Of a stretch of 64,000 bases of DNA, positions 21,404 through 33,354 are shown piece by piece. Numbering within the stretch: the first letter of the stretch is position 1; every line of letters begins with the position of its first letter. The stretch is from assembly GCA_037013495.1 (NCBI GenBank), contig CM072801.1, forward strand, positions 20,797,501 through 20,861,500. The letters run 5' to 3'. This stretch comes from Hippophae tibetana. Its lineage: Eukaryota; Streptophyta; Magnoliopsida; Rosales; Elaeagnaceae. The position numbers and the translations under genes are program-made. Below the pieces are notes generated by a model. It saw only the letters and a list, made by a program, of their open reading frames with translations, had not been told where the DNA came from and did no database searches.

Positions 21404-22810
21404 ATGTCAAACTATAAACATATAGCTATCTTATCATTTCCCTTTGGCAGTCATTCCAGAACTATACTTAACTTGGTTTCCAAATTGGCAATGGTTATTC
21501 CAGAAGCTCACTTTTCTTTCTTCAATACAGCTAAATCCAATGAATCCCTCTTAACAACCTCAGAATCAAACTTACAATCAAACATAAAAGTCTATAACAT
21601 TTCAGATGGAATACCATTAGGCCATGTACTAACTGATGATCCACTAGAGCCTATAGACTTATTTCTTAAAGCCACCCCTAAAAACTTTCAGACAGGAATA
21701 GACATTGCAATAAAAGAAACTGGAAAGAACATTACCTGCTTAATAACAGATGGGTTCTTGTTGTTTTCTGCAGATTTGGCTATCAATCTTGGAAACGTTC
21801 CTTGGATTCCATTGTGGGTTCCAATTCCCTCTGCTCTCTCTGCACATATTTATACCAATTTCATTCGTAGCAATATTATTTGTACTGATTCCAATGAGAA
21901 TAGAACAGTGGAATTCATTCCAGGCTTATCAGGAATCAAAATTTCAAACTTACCAGAAGAAGTAACTTGTAATGAAATGAAAGAAACTGTTTTCTCAACA
22001 ACATTGAGTCAAATTGGACTTGTGTTACCACAAGCAACTGCTATTGTTATGAATTCTTATGAACAACTTTACCCTCCTATGCTCATTCAGGACCTTAAGT
22101 CCAAGTTTCAAAATGTTCTTAATATAGGCTTTCTCACAGTTCCTATGCCTCCAAAGCCTTTAGAAATGTTGGATCAATCCGATCCATCATGTTGCTTAGC
22201 ATGGTTGGAGGGACAAAGGATGAAATCAGTAGCATATATTGGATTTGGAACTACGGCGAAACCATCGACGAAAGAGGTAATTGAATTGGCAGAGGCAATT
22301 GAAGAGTATGGTGTACCGTTTCTTTGGTCTTTTAGAGGAAACTTAGACAGTTTAGACAGCCTTTCGAAAAATGGGTTTGTTGAGAGGACAAGAAAGCATG
22401 GGAAAATAGTGTCATGGGCACCACAAGATAAAGTTTTGGCACACTCTTCAATAGATGTGTTTGTGACACATTGCGGCTGTAACTCTGTTTATGAGAGTGT
22501 TGCTAATGGAGTACCAATGATTTGTAGGCCTTTCTTTGGGGATCATAAGACAACAGCTTGGATGGTTGAGGAAGTGTGGAAAGTTGGTGTTAGAGTCGGG
22601 GGCAATGTTTTTACAAAAAGTGGAGTCCTAATAAGCTTTAAATTGATTTTGGGAAATTGCTTAGGAAAGGAGATTAGAGCAAATGCTAAAACTCTTAAAG
22701 AGATTGTTGTTAAGGCTGCTCAGTCAAATGAAACTGCTGCTAAAGATTTCAAGATTTTAGTGGAGATTATAACTGCTGGACAAAACAATAAGTTTGTTTA
22801 TGAAATGTAG
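21404..22810 (+). CDS. UGT78-like flavonoid 3-O-glycosyltransferase
   Basis: GT1-family enzyme, 468 aa from the Met at 21404, close to the family's usual 450-470. It is expected to move a UDP-sugar onto the 3-hydroxyl of flavonols or anthocyanidins in the cytosol. The start was chosen because MSNYKHIAILSFPFGSH is the family N-terminus; catalytic His17 lies in PFGSH and its partner Asp116 in CLITDGF. The donor-binding PSPG box spans residues 338-381 (WAPQDKVLAH to RPFFGDH), exactly 44 residues. Two key PSPG positions are unusual: position 22, nearly always Trp in HCGWNS, is Cys359, and position 44 is His381 rather than Gln. His at 44 is known from galactosyltransferases. The ORF is uninterrupted and intronless. 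Acceptor and sugar cannot be settled from sequence alone. Confidence 0.9.
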   Translation: MSNYKHIAILSFPFGSHSRTILNLVSKLAMVIPEAHFSFFNTAKSNESLLTTSESNLQSNIKVYNISDGIPLGHVLTDDPLEPIDLFLKATPKNFQTGIDIAIKETGKNITCLITDGFLLFSADLAINLGNVPWIPLWVPIPSALSAHIYTNFIRSNIICTDSNENRTVEFIPGLSGIKISNLPEEVTCNEMKETVFSTTLSQIGLVLPQATAIVMNSYEQLYPPMLIQDLKSKFQNVLNIGFLTVPMPPKPLEMLDQSDPSCCLAWLEGQRMKSVAYIGFGTTAKPSTKEVIELAEAIEEYGVPFLWSFRGNLDSLDSLSKNGFVERTRKHGKIVSWAPQDKVLAHSSIDVFVTHCGCNSVYESVANGVPMICRPFFGDHKTTAWMVEEVWKVGVRVGGNVFTKSGVLISFKLILGNCLGKEIRANAKTLKEIVVKAAQSNETAAKDFKILVEIITAGQNNKFVYEM

Positions 22811-24459
22811 CATTTATGGCAATAGGAGGGAGTACTAAGAACTACTCATAACCATCCACTCAAGATGTAAAATCACCTTCTACTTACCAAGAAATCTTAA
22901 ATAAAATATGTTTTATGTTGAGTTAATATCGATCATTGATCTCGCAAGTATCTAATTTTTAATTTTTTTTTTATAAAAATAAAGAGTCAAATAATTGTTT
23001 CTTATGTGTCTGTACTTCTATTGTATGCAAATTACCTTTTAACACTTTTAGGTAAACTAATAGATTTGAGGAGAAAAGTTAAAAAAAGAAATTTGTTTAA
23101 TCTTTAGTCAAAATATATGAGTAAATATAAAATACTGTAAGTTAATTATCGGTTTGTTTTTAAAATTTTAAAATAATATCATTAAATAAAAATAATAATA
23201 TTTTCTAATATCGTTTGATATTTGAAATATAATATTATCGATAGTGATTTAAATGATAATTTTTAAAATTTTAGATATTTGATTGGTATAAAACATTATT
23301 TGTAATAATAAATAGATAATTAACAAAAACTTAAAGAGATGATTGATGTATACTCCTCAAAATAAACTAAATGTTTTTTTTAATTGTTGGAGTTTTCATT
23401 TGATAGAAGAATGTGGAATTCTTGTATGAATGATTAATAAAATATAGATATATTAGTGAAATGCAGCTTCATTGAGTACAAATAGAACTACTCGTATAAA
23501 AAAGATATCAACTTAACACAAGGAGCAATGAAATGTTTACATGTGGTGGTAATGGGCATCGGAGTGGAAATATTGGAAAGGTTTTCCTAGTGACATCAAC
23601 CAAAATAAGAATTTACAATTATATTCAGACTATTAATGTATGAGTTTGATAAGTTGTTGTTCCTATTTTGTTCTTTTTTTAGTATTTGTGTAATTTTATT
23701 GGGAATGAGTCTCAACATTAAACTTTCAATTACTAAAAATAAAATTTAATTTCTTATTTACTACATTTATCAGTTCATATTATTGTATTAATTAAGGATA
23801 ATTAATCATCCCTTAAAATATCAATCTCCTATGTCTTATTCACTTCCCTTAAGTTTCCAAAGTCCTAAAATATCAAATATAACTTTCTTGTCACACACAC
23901 AAAAAAATAAAGCTGACATTAACTCAAACTTGGCCATGATGAGCACATCAGTCATACAACTCTTTAAATATATATTTCAATTCTAAAACTTTCTTTAAAA
24001 ATTAATAATTTAGTCTGCACACTTAACGGATGTTAAAATACTAACTGTAGTACCTTACATGCAAGTCCTGGGTCAAATTTTCCCTAGTTCTTTTTTTACA
24101 TTAAACTGTTAAGTCGAAAGATAAAACAAGACTAAACTCTTCGATCATCATCTTCTTTTGAAAGGCAAATCCTTCATGCCAAATAGTCATAAGATTTCAG
24201 ACCTCCATAACTCTACAAAATCACTCCCCTTTCTAAAATTTTCTTTTCTTTGTACGTTATTAGTTCTGTCTTTGTATTTTTATTTTTCTTTCAAAGCATT
24301 AAAACATTCACTTACCTCTTTCTTTGCTTTCGAAATGGAAATGACTAAAGTATTATCGAAGAGGCAAATTATAAGGATTTAAGTCTCAAAAGAAAGAAAG
24401 AAAAAACTACATGGTTGATTGAGCAAACGATCTAAAATAGAAAGAAAAAAAAAAAGTTT
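22811..24459. other. AT-rich intergenic DNA
   Basis: Downstream of the glycosyltransferase. Contains its 3' UTR (possible poly(A) signals AAATAAAA near 22900 and AATAAAAT near 23435) and no other supported gene. The 74-codon ORF at 24158-24382 has one hydrophobic stretch but no family resemblance. Confidence 0.5.
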
Positions 24460-24821
24460 TGTTAAGAATGATCTGATTTAGAGAAAAAAATTAGAAAAAT
24501 GGTGGGAAATGAAAATCCATTGATTGGGTTTGATACCAAACTCATATATATATAATACATTATATATACACGTGATAATTAAATTGGGGGTACATGTCAT
24601 AATGTGTTAAGGGATACAATAATAAGCACAAATTAACTTAGGCTCGACCATGTTGAGGGATCGAGTAGTTGGTCAATCTTTGAATGTTCCAGAATGTTCT
24701 AGATTTGTAAGGATGTTTGTAGATCCATCCCTTTATGTGCAAGCATGGTTTTAAGTCTAGGCATTGTGTACCATGGCAAGGACACTTTATGAGTCGAGCT
24801 CAAGATCGAACATTATGCTCA
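24460..24821 (-). repeat. 3' LTR of the Tat-like element
   Basis: 362 bp. On the minus strand it runs from TGAGCATAATGTTCGA to ATCATTCTTAACA. It shares long stretches with 29717-30067, for example AATAATAAGCACAAATTAAC. Just upstream on the minus strand is AGTAGGGAGACTTG, a possible polypurine tract. Confidence 0.85.
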
Positions 24822-25354
24822 AACATCAAGTCTCCCTACTATTTTAACTTGGTTCTTCAATTGAGATGGGAGAGTAGAAAGCTAGCCAATTGAAACAATA
24901 ATGAATCTAACATGTTTTGCACTCCCCCAATAAATGTTTGTCAGTTGATTGGAGAGAGAAAATTTAGATCTTAACAATAAATCTTGCATGTTCTTCGATA
25001 AAAATATTTTCTCAAAATAAATACAATAATTTTTATTATTAATCTTTAACTTTATTTTTTCCAATTGTTTTTTGGGATATAAAATAAATAACTAAGTAAT
25101 TATAAGAATCAAAGTTGGTAATATCAAAATAAAACAATTAAGTTAAGTCTTTTATTTAATATTGATTTTCTTTTCTTTAAAAATCCTTATATTTAATTAT
25201 TTTTATTTTTATGTATTTCTTAATTATTATTTTTTATTTATTACTATGTGATAACTATTCTATTAATTTTGCTTCCCTGTAGAATCGACGTCCAAAACTA
25301 CACTACAACAACAACTTAACAAAGGGTTATAATTTTGAGTGTGATTAGGCATTA

Positions 25355-25485
25355 ACTAGATGGTCTATCTCTCTAATAATCTTTTTTTTTTCTTTAAGTG
25401 TAGCTACCTGAGCTTTAATCACATCATTTTTTCCCTCGGGTATTTTCGTTTCTTCTACTTCACACGCCTAGCTTTAGGATCAATA
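25355..25485 (-). repeat. Second copy of an RT segment (duplicate of about 27012-27145)
   Basis: About 130 bp nearly identical to the RT start at 27012-27145, in the same orientation, 1.65 kb away. Shared strings include CTTTAAGTGTAGCTACCTGA and CTAGCTTTAGGATCAATATT. Only a handful of differences, one of them a longer T run. Flanks on both sides are unrelated. Confidence 0.85.
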
Positions 25486-26895
25486 TTTAATCTATGTGTT
25501 ATGAAATTTTATAAGATATGGATCGGATTAACCTAAAAGGGGTGAATATGTTATTTTTAATTTTTATTAATTTATAACTTAATAACCTAAACAAGGCGGC
25601 CAAACATATAATGGCGTGTAAGAATAAAGTACCGAAATAAAATAATAACACACAATATTTTTAGGTGAAAACAACCTATGCCATAACAATGACCTAAGAG
25701 AAAAACCACTAGTCCACCAGACCACCTAACTTTCCACTATGAAAATCAAATGTTCAAGTACAAACTCAATCTTATGCTACTCTCTCTAAGATATTGCCCC
25801 AATGTACTTTACTTACGAGCCCCTGCTCTGTTTTCACAATTTCTAAAATTAGCATGAGCGGTTTCAGACCAACGTTCCATTAAGCTCCCCACTAATCAAA
25901 TCGTTCACAAATCAACCGCAAAAAAAAGGTTAGCACAAAAAGAAACACAAGTGTCCGTGTATGTTCTAGAACGGATTTAATAATGAATAATCCTAACTAG
26001 ATGATTTAAAAATATATGTCATTTAAATCAAATCAACTAGCAAATTCTAGATAAAAAATATTAAGCATAAATTCAATAAAAATTACTTCTTCAATTTTAA
26101 TAATTAAATCAAATAATCATGATCACATATAAAATTATTTGATTTAAAAATATAATTAAAAAGAAACAAACAAAAAAAATGAATAGAAATTATCTTTCCA
26201 AAAATGTTGTGTGATTTTCAATTAACATTACTAAACCGAACGTTCATTAATAATATATATGTGTGTGCATCCATGGTTGTCGCTAATCACCTCTACTACT
26301 TTCTCAATTCTTATATATGTGTGTTAATTACCTTTTTCAAGAGTGATAATTACCTTTGACGCAAGGTGAATATGTCTTTGTTTGAATAAACATGTTTACT
26401 ACTTTAATTGCGCTCCATGTATTAATTCCTTTTCTTCTTCAACTTTTGTTTTTCCTTTTCTTTTTTTTATTCGGTAGTTAGTATACAAAGTTATTTTTAG
26501 AAGGCTTTTTATTTCTTCTTTAACATCCCAAATTAATTCAACCCTAATATGTCTATATATAGATAGTAATAATAACATAATAGTATTAAGGTTAAAATAT
26601 ATTTTGGGCTTAATTTTTCAAAGCCTATAAAAAAACTTAATATTATAAAAATTATTTTTTAAAACATATCTAAAAATAATAATTTCATAAATTGATTTAA
26701 GTTTAAATAAATATTTTAGAACCAAAAATAATTTCAGATTTATGAACATGTGTTATTAAATGCATGAATGTAATTCTATGTGTCGTAGTTATCAAGGATA
26801 TACCTGAAGTATAATTATTTGAAACTCGAACATTTGTTCGGCTTTTCTTGATAGATTTGATAATAGGCCTAAAAACAAGTTTACAGGTAAATATT
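25486..26895. other. Unassigned sequence within the Tat-like element
   Basis: No domain recognised. The part at 25530-25810, beginning TAAAAGGGGTGAATATG, is less AT-rich and may be a separate insertion, but I could not find its ends. The rest is AT-rich. Confidence 0.4.
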
Positions 26896-27120
26896 TTATC
26901 CACGAAAATAGCCAACACTCATAGTCCTTACATCATTTAATTCAGTAAAATTCATACACATATGAGGTGAGCCACATGCTTTTTTTACCAACACAATATT
27001 AGATATCCATGTCGAGTAGTCTATCTCTCTAATAATCTTTGTTTCTTTAAGTGTAGCTACCTGAGCTTTAATCACATCATTTTTTCCCTCGGGTATTTTT
27101 GCTTCTTCTACTTCACACAC
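26896..27120 (-). pseudogene. RT N-terminal fragment of the Tat-like element
   Basis: 75 codons with the classic gypsy RT entry: VATLKETKIIREIDYSTWIS, then NIVLVKKACGSPHMCMNFTE and LNDVR, corresponding to blocks 1-2 of RT. The frame is lost directly afterwards and the catalytic Y-x-D-D is not found. Confidence 0.85.
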
Positions 27121-27643
27121 CTAGCTTTAGGATCAATATTTAAGAGTATGCTAGGGTTCATTCCCGCATACTCTCTAGTTTCTATACGAAAACATCAGAA
27201 TTGTCTTTTAGGAAACATAGCATTTTCTCTCGAACCTTAACTATTAAATTGGTGCTTAGTTTTAATGAGTAATCTTCTTATTCATTTCCAAATTTTATGT
27301 CTTCAACCTCATTTGTTTCAACCAAGCCAATTAGACACCCTTTCATTGCATGCTTCTAAGGCGACCTTTTCTCTAGCTATTACTTTGGTACCATTCCTTT
27401 CACTGTAGCGTTGTAACAGCTTCTAGCTTTCTCTTGGTCACTTCTTATCTCGATTCATACTCTTTAGTTGGGTATTTAATGATCTGATGAAAGGTTGATA
27501 GAACGGCCCTCATCTTATGTATCCAGGGCCTCTATAGAATTTCATTGTAGTGAATTGGGGCATTAATTACTACAAAATTGGTCATCATAATTGAACCAGT
27601 TACCATGATCAATAGCATTGTAATTCCCACAACATACGTGGTG

Positions 27644-28045
27644 CTACTGATGAATCCCACTAAAAGAATCTATTTTTTTAATAATATCATTATCCCTTAT
27701 GCCTAGTTCCTTTATTGTTATAAGAAAAATAAAGTCAACTGGAGTCCTAGTGTCAATTAAGACTTTACAAACGTTGCATAATCCTAACTGAAGTGTGACC
27801 ACTAAGGGATTTATATGAGGATATGAATTCTCGTCCTTACTTATAAAAATGATCGAGATAAATGGTGATACTTTATGTAGATTGTAAACACATGGAGTAC
27901 CATATACTTCTCTGAAGTACTTCTTTCGGGAATTGTTGGAGGTCTCATTAAGCCTAAGTTTTCCATGTATAGAGTGAATATTTCTCATATTATCATCATT
28001 GTATGGCTCCACCCTATTGATAGGATGGGTAGGTAGCCTCAACAC
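27644..28045 (-). pseudogene. Retropepsin region of the Tat-like element
   Basis: Minus frame of 133 codons. Landmarks: the HINPLVVTLQLG block near residues 77-88, then VCKVLIDTRTPVDFIFL, where the active site normally D-T/S-G reads D-T-R. The Gly-to-Arg change would destroy the protease. Frame ends at GIHQ (27644). Confidence 0.82.
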
Positions 28046-28048
28046 TTC

Positions 28049-29034
28049 TCATTGGGGTGGAAGATTAATTCTTCTATTATCATTTTCCACGAGATCACTC
28101 AAATATCCTTTAGATAATAAATCTTCAATCTCTTTTTTAAGGTGTTTACAGTCTTCTATTTTATTACCTATGTCTTTATGAAAGACACAATATTTGGAAG
28201 TATCTCTTGAAGATGCCCTCATTTTCGGGGACCAAATAACATTTTTCTCATTTTCCATTCTTAAAACAACTTGTGCCAACCTTATTCTAAAAAATGGACC
28301 TCTTTAGAGGGCTCTACCATAAGGTTTAAGATTTCTAGACCATTGACTTCCCTTTAGGGAATTTGGGGCAAACCATTTATTTTTGTTGGAGACCATTTTA
28401 TCATGAGCCACTTTATCTGGACTCATTCTTTTCTTTTCTCTTTTAGGGGTAACTTCTGCAACTAACTTGCCTATTTTAGTATGTTTTAGCTCTCTTTCAA
28501 GTTTGACATTTTTTTGGCCTTTCCATAAGCTTCCTCCATCGTGTATGGCACAGTATTGGTTAATTCGACAAACAAGTCTGAGTTTCTTAAAAGACCCAGT
28601 CTGAATGTCTCTATTGCTTTTGAACAGTCTATAGTTTCCATTTTTTCCTCTCTAAATCTTCTCATGTACTCTTCAATAGATTCATCATTTTCTTGAGTGA
28701 TCGAGAAAATATTATGAGATTTATTCCTCATGGGCTTGTTTCTTGCGTAATTGGTGATGAATAGATTGGAAAATAAGGTTAAAGAATTTATGTTAGGAAG
28801 AGCCAAGATATTGAACCATTTTTAAGCACCATCACGCAAGGTAGTTGTAAAGAGTTTACACAACATAGCATCTCCTCTTTCTCGAGATAGGCTTACTGAG
28901 ACCATGGTTCTTTTGAAAAGCGAGACATTAGTCATAAGGTCCTTAATCCCTTGATAATCAGGATATTTAGGAGCACTGAATTTAGTGGGTGGTTCATTGT
29001 TCTCTATCTCATCAGAGAAAGCAGATATGTGCAA
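28049..29034 (-). pseudogene. Gag of the Tat-like element
   Basis: Three broken frames. 29034-28822: KFSAPKYPDYQGIKD, the gag entry block. 28806-28486: LFSNLFITNYARNKPM, then SIEEYMRRFREE and TFRLGLL, matching the retrotransposon gag domain. 28279-28049: YCVFHKDIGNKIEDCKHLKK, a C-x2-H-type knuckle-like motif common in Tat elements, followed by EIEDLLSKGYL. Stops separate the parts. Confidence 0.85.
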
Positions 29035-29697
29035 TTGCTCACAATCTCTATTAACATCATAGTAAGACTTACCCTTGTCTTATCTTCTGTTTGTTTCCTT
29101 CAAAGCTTGGTCTTGTTTTTTATTCATTTCTTCAAGAGCTTGGAAGCATGCTTCCCACAACCTTTTTTTCTCAAGGAATTACTCATTGTTACATTGAGCT
29201 ACATCTTGAGCCAATTGAGCCGGCTATATATCAGCTCAAGCATAATTGAACAAAAACATTTTTACACTATATCCTCCACTCTCTCAAGTTCATTTTTCCT
29301 TGGTAACAGCTTGACATCATCGAGCAAATTATCAGCTCGATCTGCCTACAGATCTTCCTCTGGTTGGACACCTAGTACCCTATCCTCTTGTCTCGTCTCA
29401 TCAAGTAATCTTTTGAGTTCGAGGAGTTCTTGTGCTAATTCTTGCTGAGGATCGACCTCAACTAATGGGTTGGCTCGAGGTTCAACCTGAAGCTCTTCAT
29501 GTGTAGGTATATCATTGTCCTCTAGTGCTAGCTCATTAGCTAGTCTTAACCTTTTTTCAGCTCAAGTTCCATCCATGATGGTAATTTGTAAGAGCTTAGG
29601 ATGAAGTGTTTAGTTTTCAGGGTTTCTCTCTTAAAACACGAGGTGAATCCTAATAAGTAAGGGATAGAAACGAAAGCTCAACCTTTAAATCTTGAGA

Positions 29698-29716
29698 CCT
29701 ATTATAGGTACCAAAA
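29698..29716 (-). other. Probable PBS of the Tat-like element
   Basis: The minus strand reads TTTTGGTACCTATAATAGG directly after the LTR. The related copy at 55812 reads TTTTGGCATCTACCATGGG. Both look like decayed TTGGCGCC...GTGGG priming sites typical of Tat elements. Confidence 0.65.
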
Positions 29717-30067
29717 TATTAGGGATGATCCAATTTAAAGAAAGAAATTAAAGAGATGTTAGGGAATGAAAATCCATTGCCTAGGTTTGATATCATGTTC
29801 ATGTATATATAACATTACATGTAAACATGGTGATTAGATTGAATACACGTCACTGTATATCAGTGGATATAATAATAAGCACAAATTAACTTAGGTTCGA
29901 CCACATTGAGAGATTGAATAGATGGTTAACCTTTAAATATTTCAAAATGTTCAAAAATTTTGAGGATGTTTGTAGAACCATCCCTCCGAGCATGAGCAAG
30001 TCTAAGGCACTATGTACCATGGTTTGGAAACTTTATAGGTCAAGTTTCAGGTCGAACATTATGTTCA
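29717..30067 (-). repeat. 5' LTR of the Tat-like element
   Basis: 351 bp, partner of 24460-24821. On the minus strand it runs from TGAACATAATGTTCGACC to ATCATCCCTAATA, where the expected terminal CA reads TA. Confidence 0.85.
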
Positions 30068-32464
30068 AATAGATTTTATATTAAAAAGAACTGATAAATT
30101 TAATAAAAAAAACTTTTGTTGTTATAAATGTGTTTATCATTAGCATTCTAACATTTATTTTGTACATGGATTAAAGTGTTAATTTTTAAAAAAATTATGA
30201 TAAAAATATATATTTAAATTTTTTTATGATTAATGTACTCACAAAGCTATGATAATTTACATATAATTTTTCCTCTCCTTTTTTTGTCTCTTTTTTTTTC
30301 TCATTCTCTTTACAAATTGAGTACTTTTATACATATGAACCTGAAATAGGATATTAAGTAAGGTGTTTGTATTTAAATGAATAATTAAAATGGACCCATT
30401 TTTTTATTTAATTAAGTATTACCATTATATATTATTTGATGAAAAGAGTTTTCCTTTCAAAAATCGATTGTTCTCCCATCCACCGTTACTCTTTCTCTGT
30501 TGTCTCTCTATCCTTTAACTTCCTATTTTCCTTTACAAATCTAATACCCATCACCATCGATTTTCAGTCTCTGCAGCAGAGGCTTCAATAGGTGACACTA
30601 GGTTGTGAAAAAAATTAGGGATTTAAGGGTGAACATAATTGAACCATTCCTGATTTGGTTGAGTACTAATTTGATGATGAATTTGGTTTGGTTGTGATCG
30701 ATATTTGTTGGATGAAAATGGGAAATTAATATTTATGAAAACTTAAAGTGGATTATAATTTTTATCCACTAATTTTATCATTTTTAATATTTTAATGTTT
30801 TAATTAAAATTTTGTAACTTTTTTGAATATTTACTTTTCATGTTAAATAATTTCAATTCAAATTTACGTATAATAAATTAAATATATTATAATTTAAAAA
30901 TAATTTTTTTTAACTTGTTAATTCTACCCCATAAAATTAATCAATCAAAAGAATATTTCACCATAATTTAAATAGGATTATGTGGTATAAAAGTTATGAT
31001 TTTTCCTCTTTTCATTTGTTTCACTTTCATCACATTTATAATAATTTTACATATTATATACATACTTATAAATTAATAAAGAATATTTTTGCTTTTTAAA
31101 CTACTTTCAAACTTAAGAAAAAATATTTATACTTTTAAGTTAAAAAGTATTATGTACTTATAATATTTTTTTCATATAAAATATTTATCCAACAATACAT
31201 TTTTTTATCAAATATGTATAGTATTATTATTTTCGTAATAGAATAACATATAATAAAAATAAATACCAATTATATTTAATTTATATATTTTTATAATTTA
31301 TTAAAATATTAATTTTTTTTATCATCAATTCATACAAATAAAAAAATCAATATAATTGAATCTAAATATATAAAATAAATATTTAATAATAATTTTTTAA
31401 TTATAAAACACATTAAAATATTAAAATATTAAAGATAAATTGTTAAGATCAAATGAAACTAATTGATGTAATTTAAACTTATAACTTAAAATTAATAAGA
31501 TGAGTCTTATTTATCAAATCATTAAACAAACCACGTTAAAATTAAATTAAATTTAATATTAATAATTAATTTATTTTTAATTATTATCTATTTATATTAA
31601 ATTTATTATTTATATTTTATATTATTATGAAAAATTAAATAATATATTTGAGCTAATTTTATAATATATATAAAAAAAAAACTTATTATGTTTATACGCA
31701 CGTTTCTCAGAGTAATGCTTGTTTCGTATTTTACTAACTATGATCATTATTGGCCTATCTTCCAAATCACTGTCTAAAACCACTCCAATTGTCCAACGTT
31801 TCCCATGTCTTAAAATTTACCCTTCCTAGCTAGCAATTTTTTTTCTCATAAGTTATCTAAATTATTGGATGATTGTTGATATTATACTCTAAATTAATTA
31901 TGTAAAACAATAAATATAATTATTGGTTATTTTTAAAATAACAACAATTACATCATTTATTCCTTTAAATGAAATTAATATTTTTAGATTACTTCTATTT
32001 TTATTTTGATATATTTTTTAACTAATATTTTCAATTAAGATCGAATTTTAGATTATAATATTAATAAATTACGATTATTAAGAAATATCATAAATTAAAA
32101 TATATATAAATAATTTAAATAAAAATATTTTATATGATAGATAAAAATAAAGAAATAAATATATCAAAAATTGATATTCCAAAATTACCTACCCATTTAA
32201 AACCCTTAAAAAACATGCCAACATTTGCACACGCAAAAAGTTAGCGTCTTCCTCTCCCTTTTCTTCTTTATCCCTCTTTCTCTCTCTTATTTTGACAAGA
32301 ATAACCCTTGTCACTTTCACTTTAAAGGAAAGAGACAAAGAATAATACCCTTGAAAGCAACAATAAACAAGTGTAAGAAAGAGGAAAATTCATTCAAAAT
32401 CCCCACTTCTTTCTTTCAATACTGAAAGCTGTATCAAAGAGCAACATAAACCCTACAATCAACA
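30068..32464. other. AT-rich intergenic DNA and 5' region of the membrane-protein gene
   Basis: No coding frame to about 32200. The segment 32220-32464 is pyrimidine-rich (TCTTCCTCTCCCTTTTCTTC, CTCTTTCTCTCTCTTA), as in many plant 5' UTRs, and probably belongs to the downstream gene. The 66-codon ORF at 32225 lies in it and is not supported as a protein. Confidence 0.5.
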
Positions 32465-33160
32465 ATGGATGAGTAAAATCTCTATCTGTCTTTCTTCTCT
32501 AATTGAATTTATTGATTTCTTTTCGTCATTTGAAAATAACCCATAATTTTGATCCTAACAATTATTTATTTATTTTACAGATCTGAAGTGTACCCAAAAG
32601 ACGACAACAACAACGGTCAAAACTTGCGAAGATCATCATCGCCATCTTCTTCTTCTTCAACAACAAGTGTCCATGTGACAGCTCTAGATGGTCTAGTGAA
32701 CGTGAACTCGCTCTTCACTATAGCAGTGTTTGTGGGTTTATCTCTAACCACACCAGGACAACACAATCTAGAAAATCCAAGATGCGATGCAGGCATAGAT
32801 GTGGCAAAGAAGCTTTTAGTATTTGAAGTGGTTTCCTTCAGTTTCTTTCTATCATCTTCACTTGTGGCTCAGGGTCTTAAACTTGCCATTAATTTGTTGA
32901 ATAGTAAGGATGTGGATGAAGCCTTCAGAGCTCACATAAATCTGACAGTTTTGAGGTTTGGAATGATGGGTTGTGCAATTGGATCTGTGATGGGTTGTGT
33001 GTTTTTGATGCTTTCAATGGTTAATGTGATTGAGATCCGATTGGGGATGTTGTCTTGTGGGAGTAAATCTGCTGTTCATGCGGTTGTAGCTTTAGTGGTT
33101 TTGGTTTCCTCTGCTCTTGTTTTTTACATTTCTACTGCTATCTATGCCTTTTGGAACTAG
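32465..33160 (+). CDS. Plant-specific four-helix membrane protein, function unknown
   Basis: Two coding exons: 32465-32472 (only ATGGATGA) and 32581-33160, joined over a 108-bp GT-AG intron (GTAAAATC to TTTTACAG). The product is 195 aa and starts MDESEVYPKDDNN. Residues 20-32 are Ser-rich and probably cytosolic. Four hydrophobic segments follow at about 40-59, 80-105, 127-153 and 166-190, separated by conserved-looking loops, notably NSKDVDEAFRAHINL. I recall near-identical uncharacterised proteins across land plants but no experimental function. Without the tiny first exon the long frame has no sensible start: its Met at 32549 lies in the intron. No signal peptide or catalytic motif seen. 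Confidence 0.85.
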
Positions 33161-33354
33161 TTTTTCTTGTCTGTGTTAATTGGAAAGAGTAAATAAAGTT
33201 GGTGTTCTTCTTCTTCTTTCTTCGTCTCTTCTAGGTCAATACGAGCTGGATCATCATGTTCTTATTAATTTTGATTGATGAGATTGAGAAAATTCCAGAA
33301 ACAAAATTGTGAATGTTCAATCAGAAGTTCAAACTTATATTGAATGCATTGAAA

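Larger units (their letters stand above)
24460..30067 (-). mobile_element. Decayed Tat-like Ty3/gypsy LTR retrotransposon
   Basis: LTRs at 24460-24821 and 29717-30067 in direct orientation enclose a minus-strand element. From right to left: 5' LTR, PBS region, gag (29034-28049), protease (28045-27644), start of RT (27120-26896), about 2 kb of unassigned sequence with a duplicated RT scrap, a purine-rich tract and the 3' LTR. Integrase and RNase H were not found. The LTRs share clear but diverged sequence and the flanking pentamers (AGTTT and AATAG) do not match, so it is old. A third copy of the LTR and leader lies at 55474. Confidence 0.85.

Noticed and set aside
24158..24382. 74-codon ORF with one hydrophobic stretch
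   Set aside because: Biased composition, no family resemblance and no supporting signals.
24525..24540. TGGTATCAAACCC on the minus strand as a possible iMet PBS
   Set aside because: Comparison with the two sister copies shows that it lies inside the LTR; the true LTR end is at 24460.
28951..29448. 165-codon plus-strand ORF
   Set aside because: Antisense to the gag and leader of the Tat-like element; Ser/Leu-rich shadow without domain.
32225..32425. 66-codon plus ORF with a hydrophobic start
   Set aside because: Lies in the pyrimidine-rich 5' UTR region of the membrane-protein gene; hydrophobicity comes from CT-rich codons.
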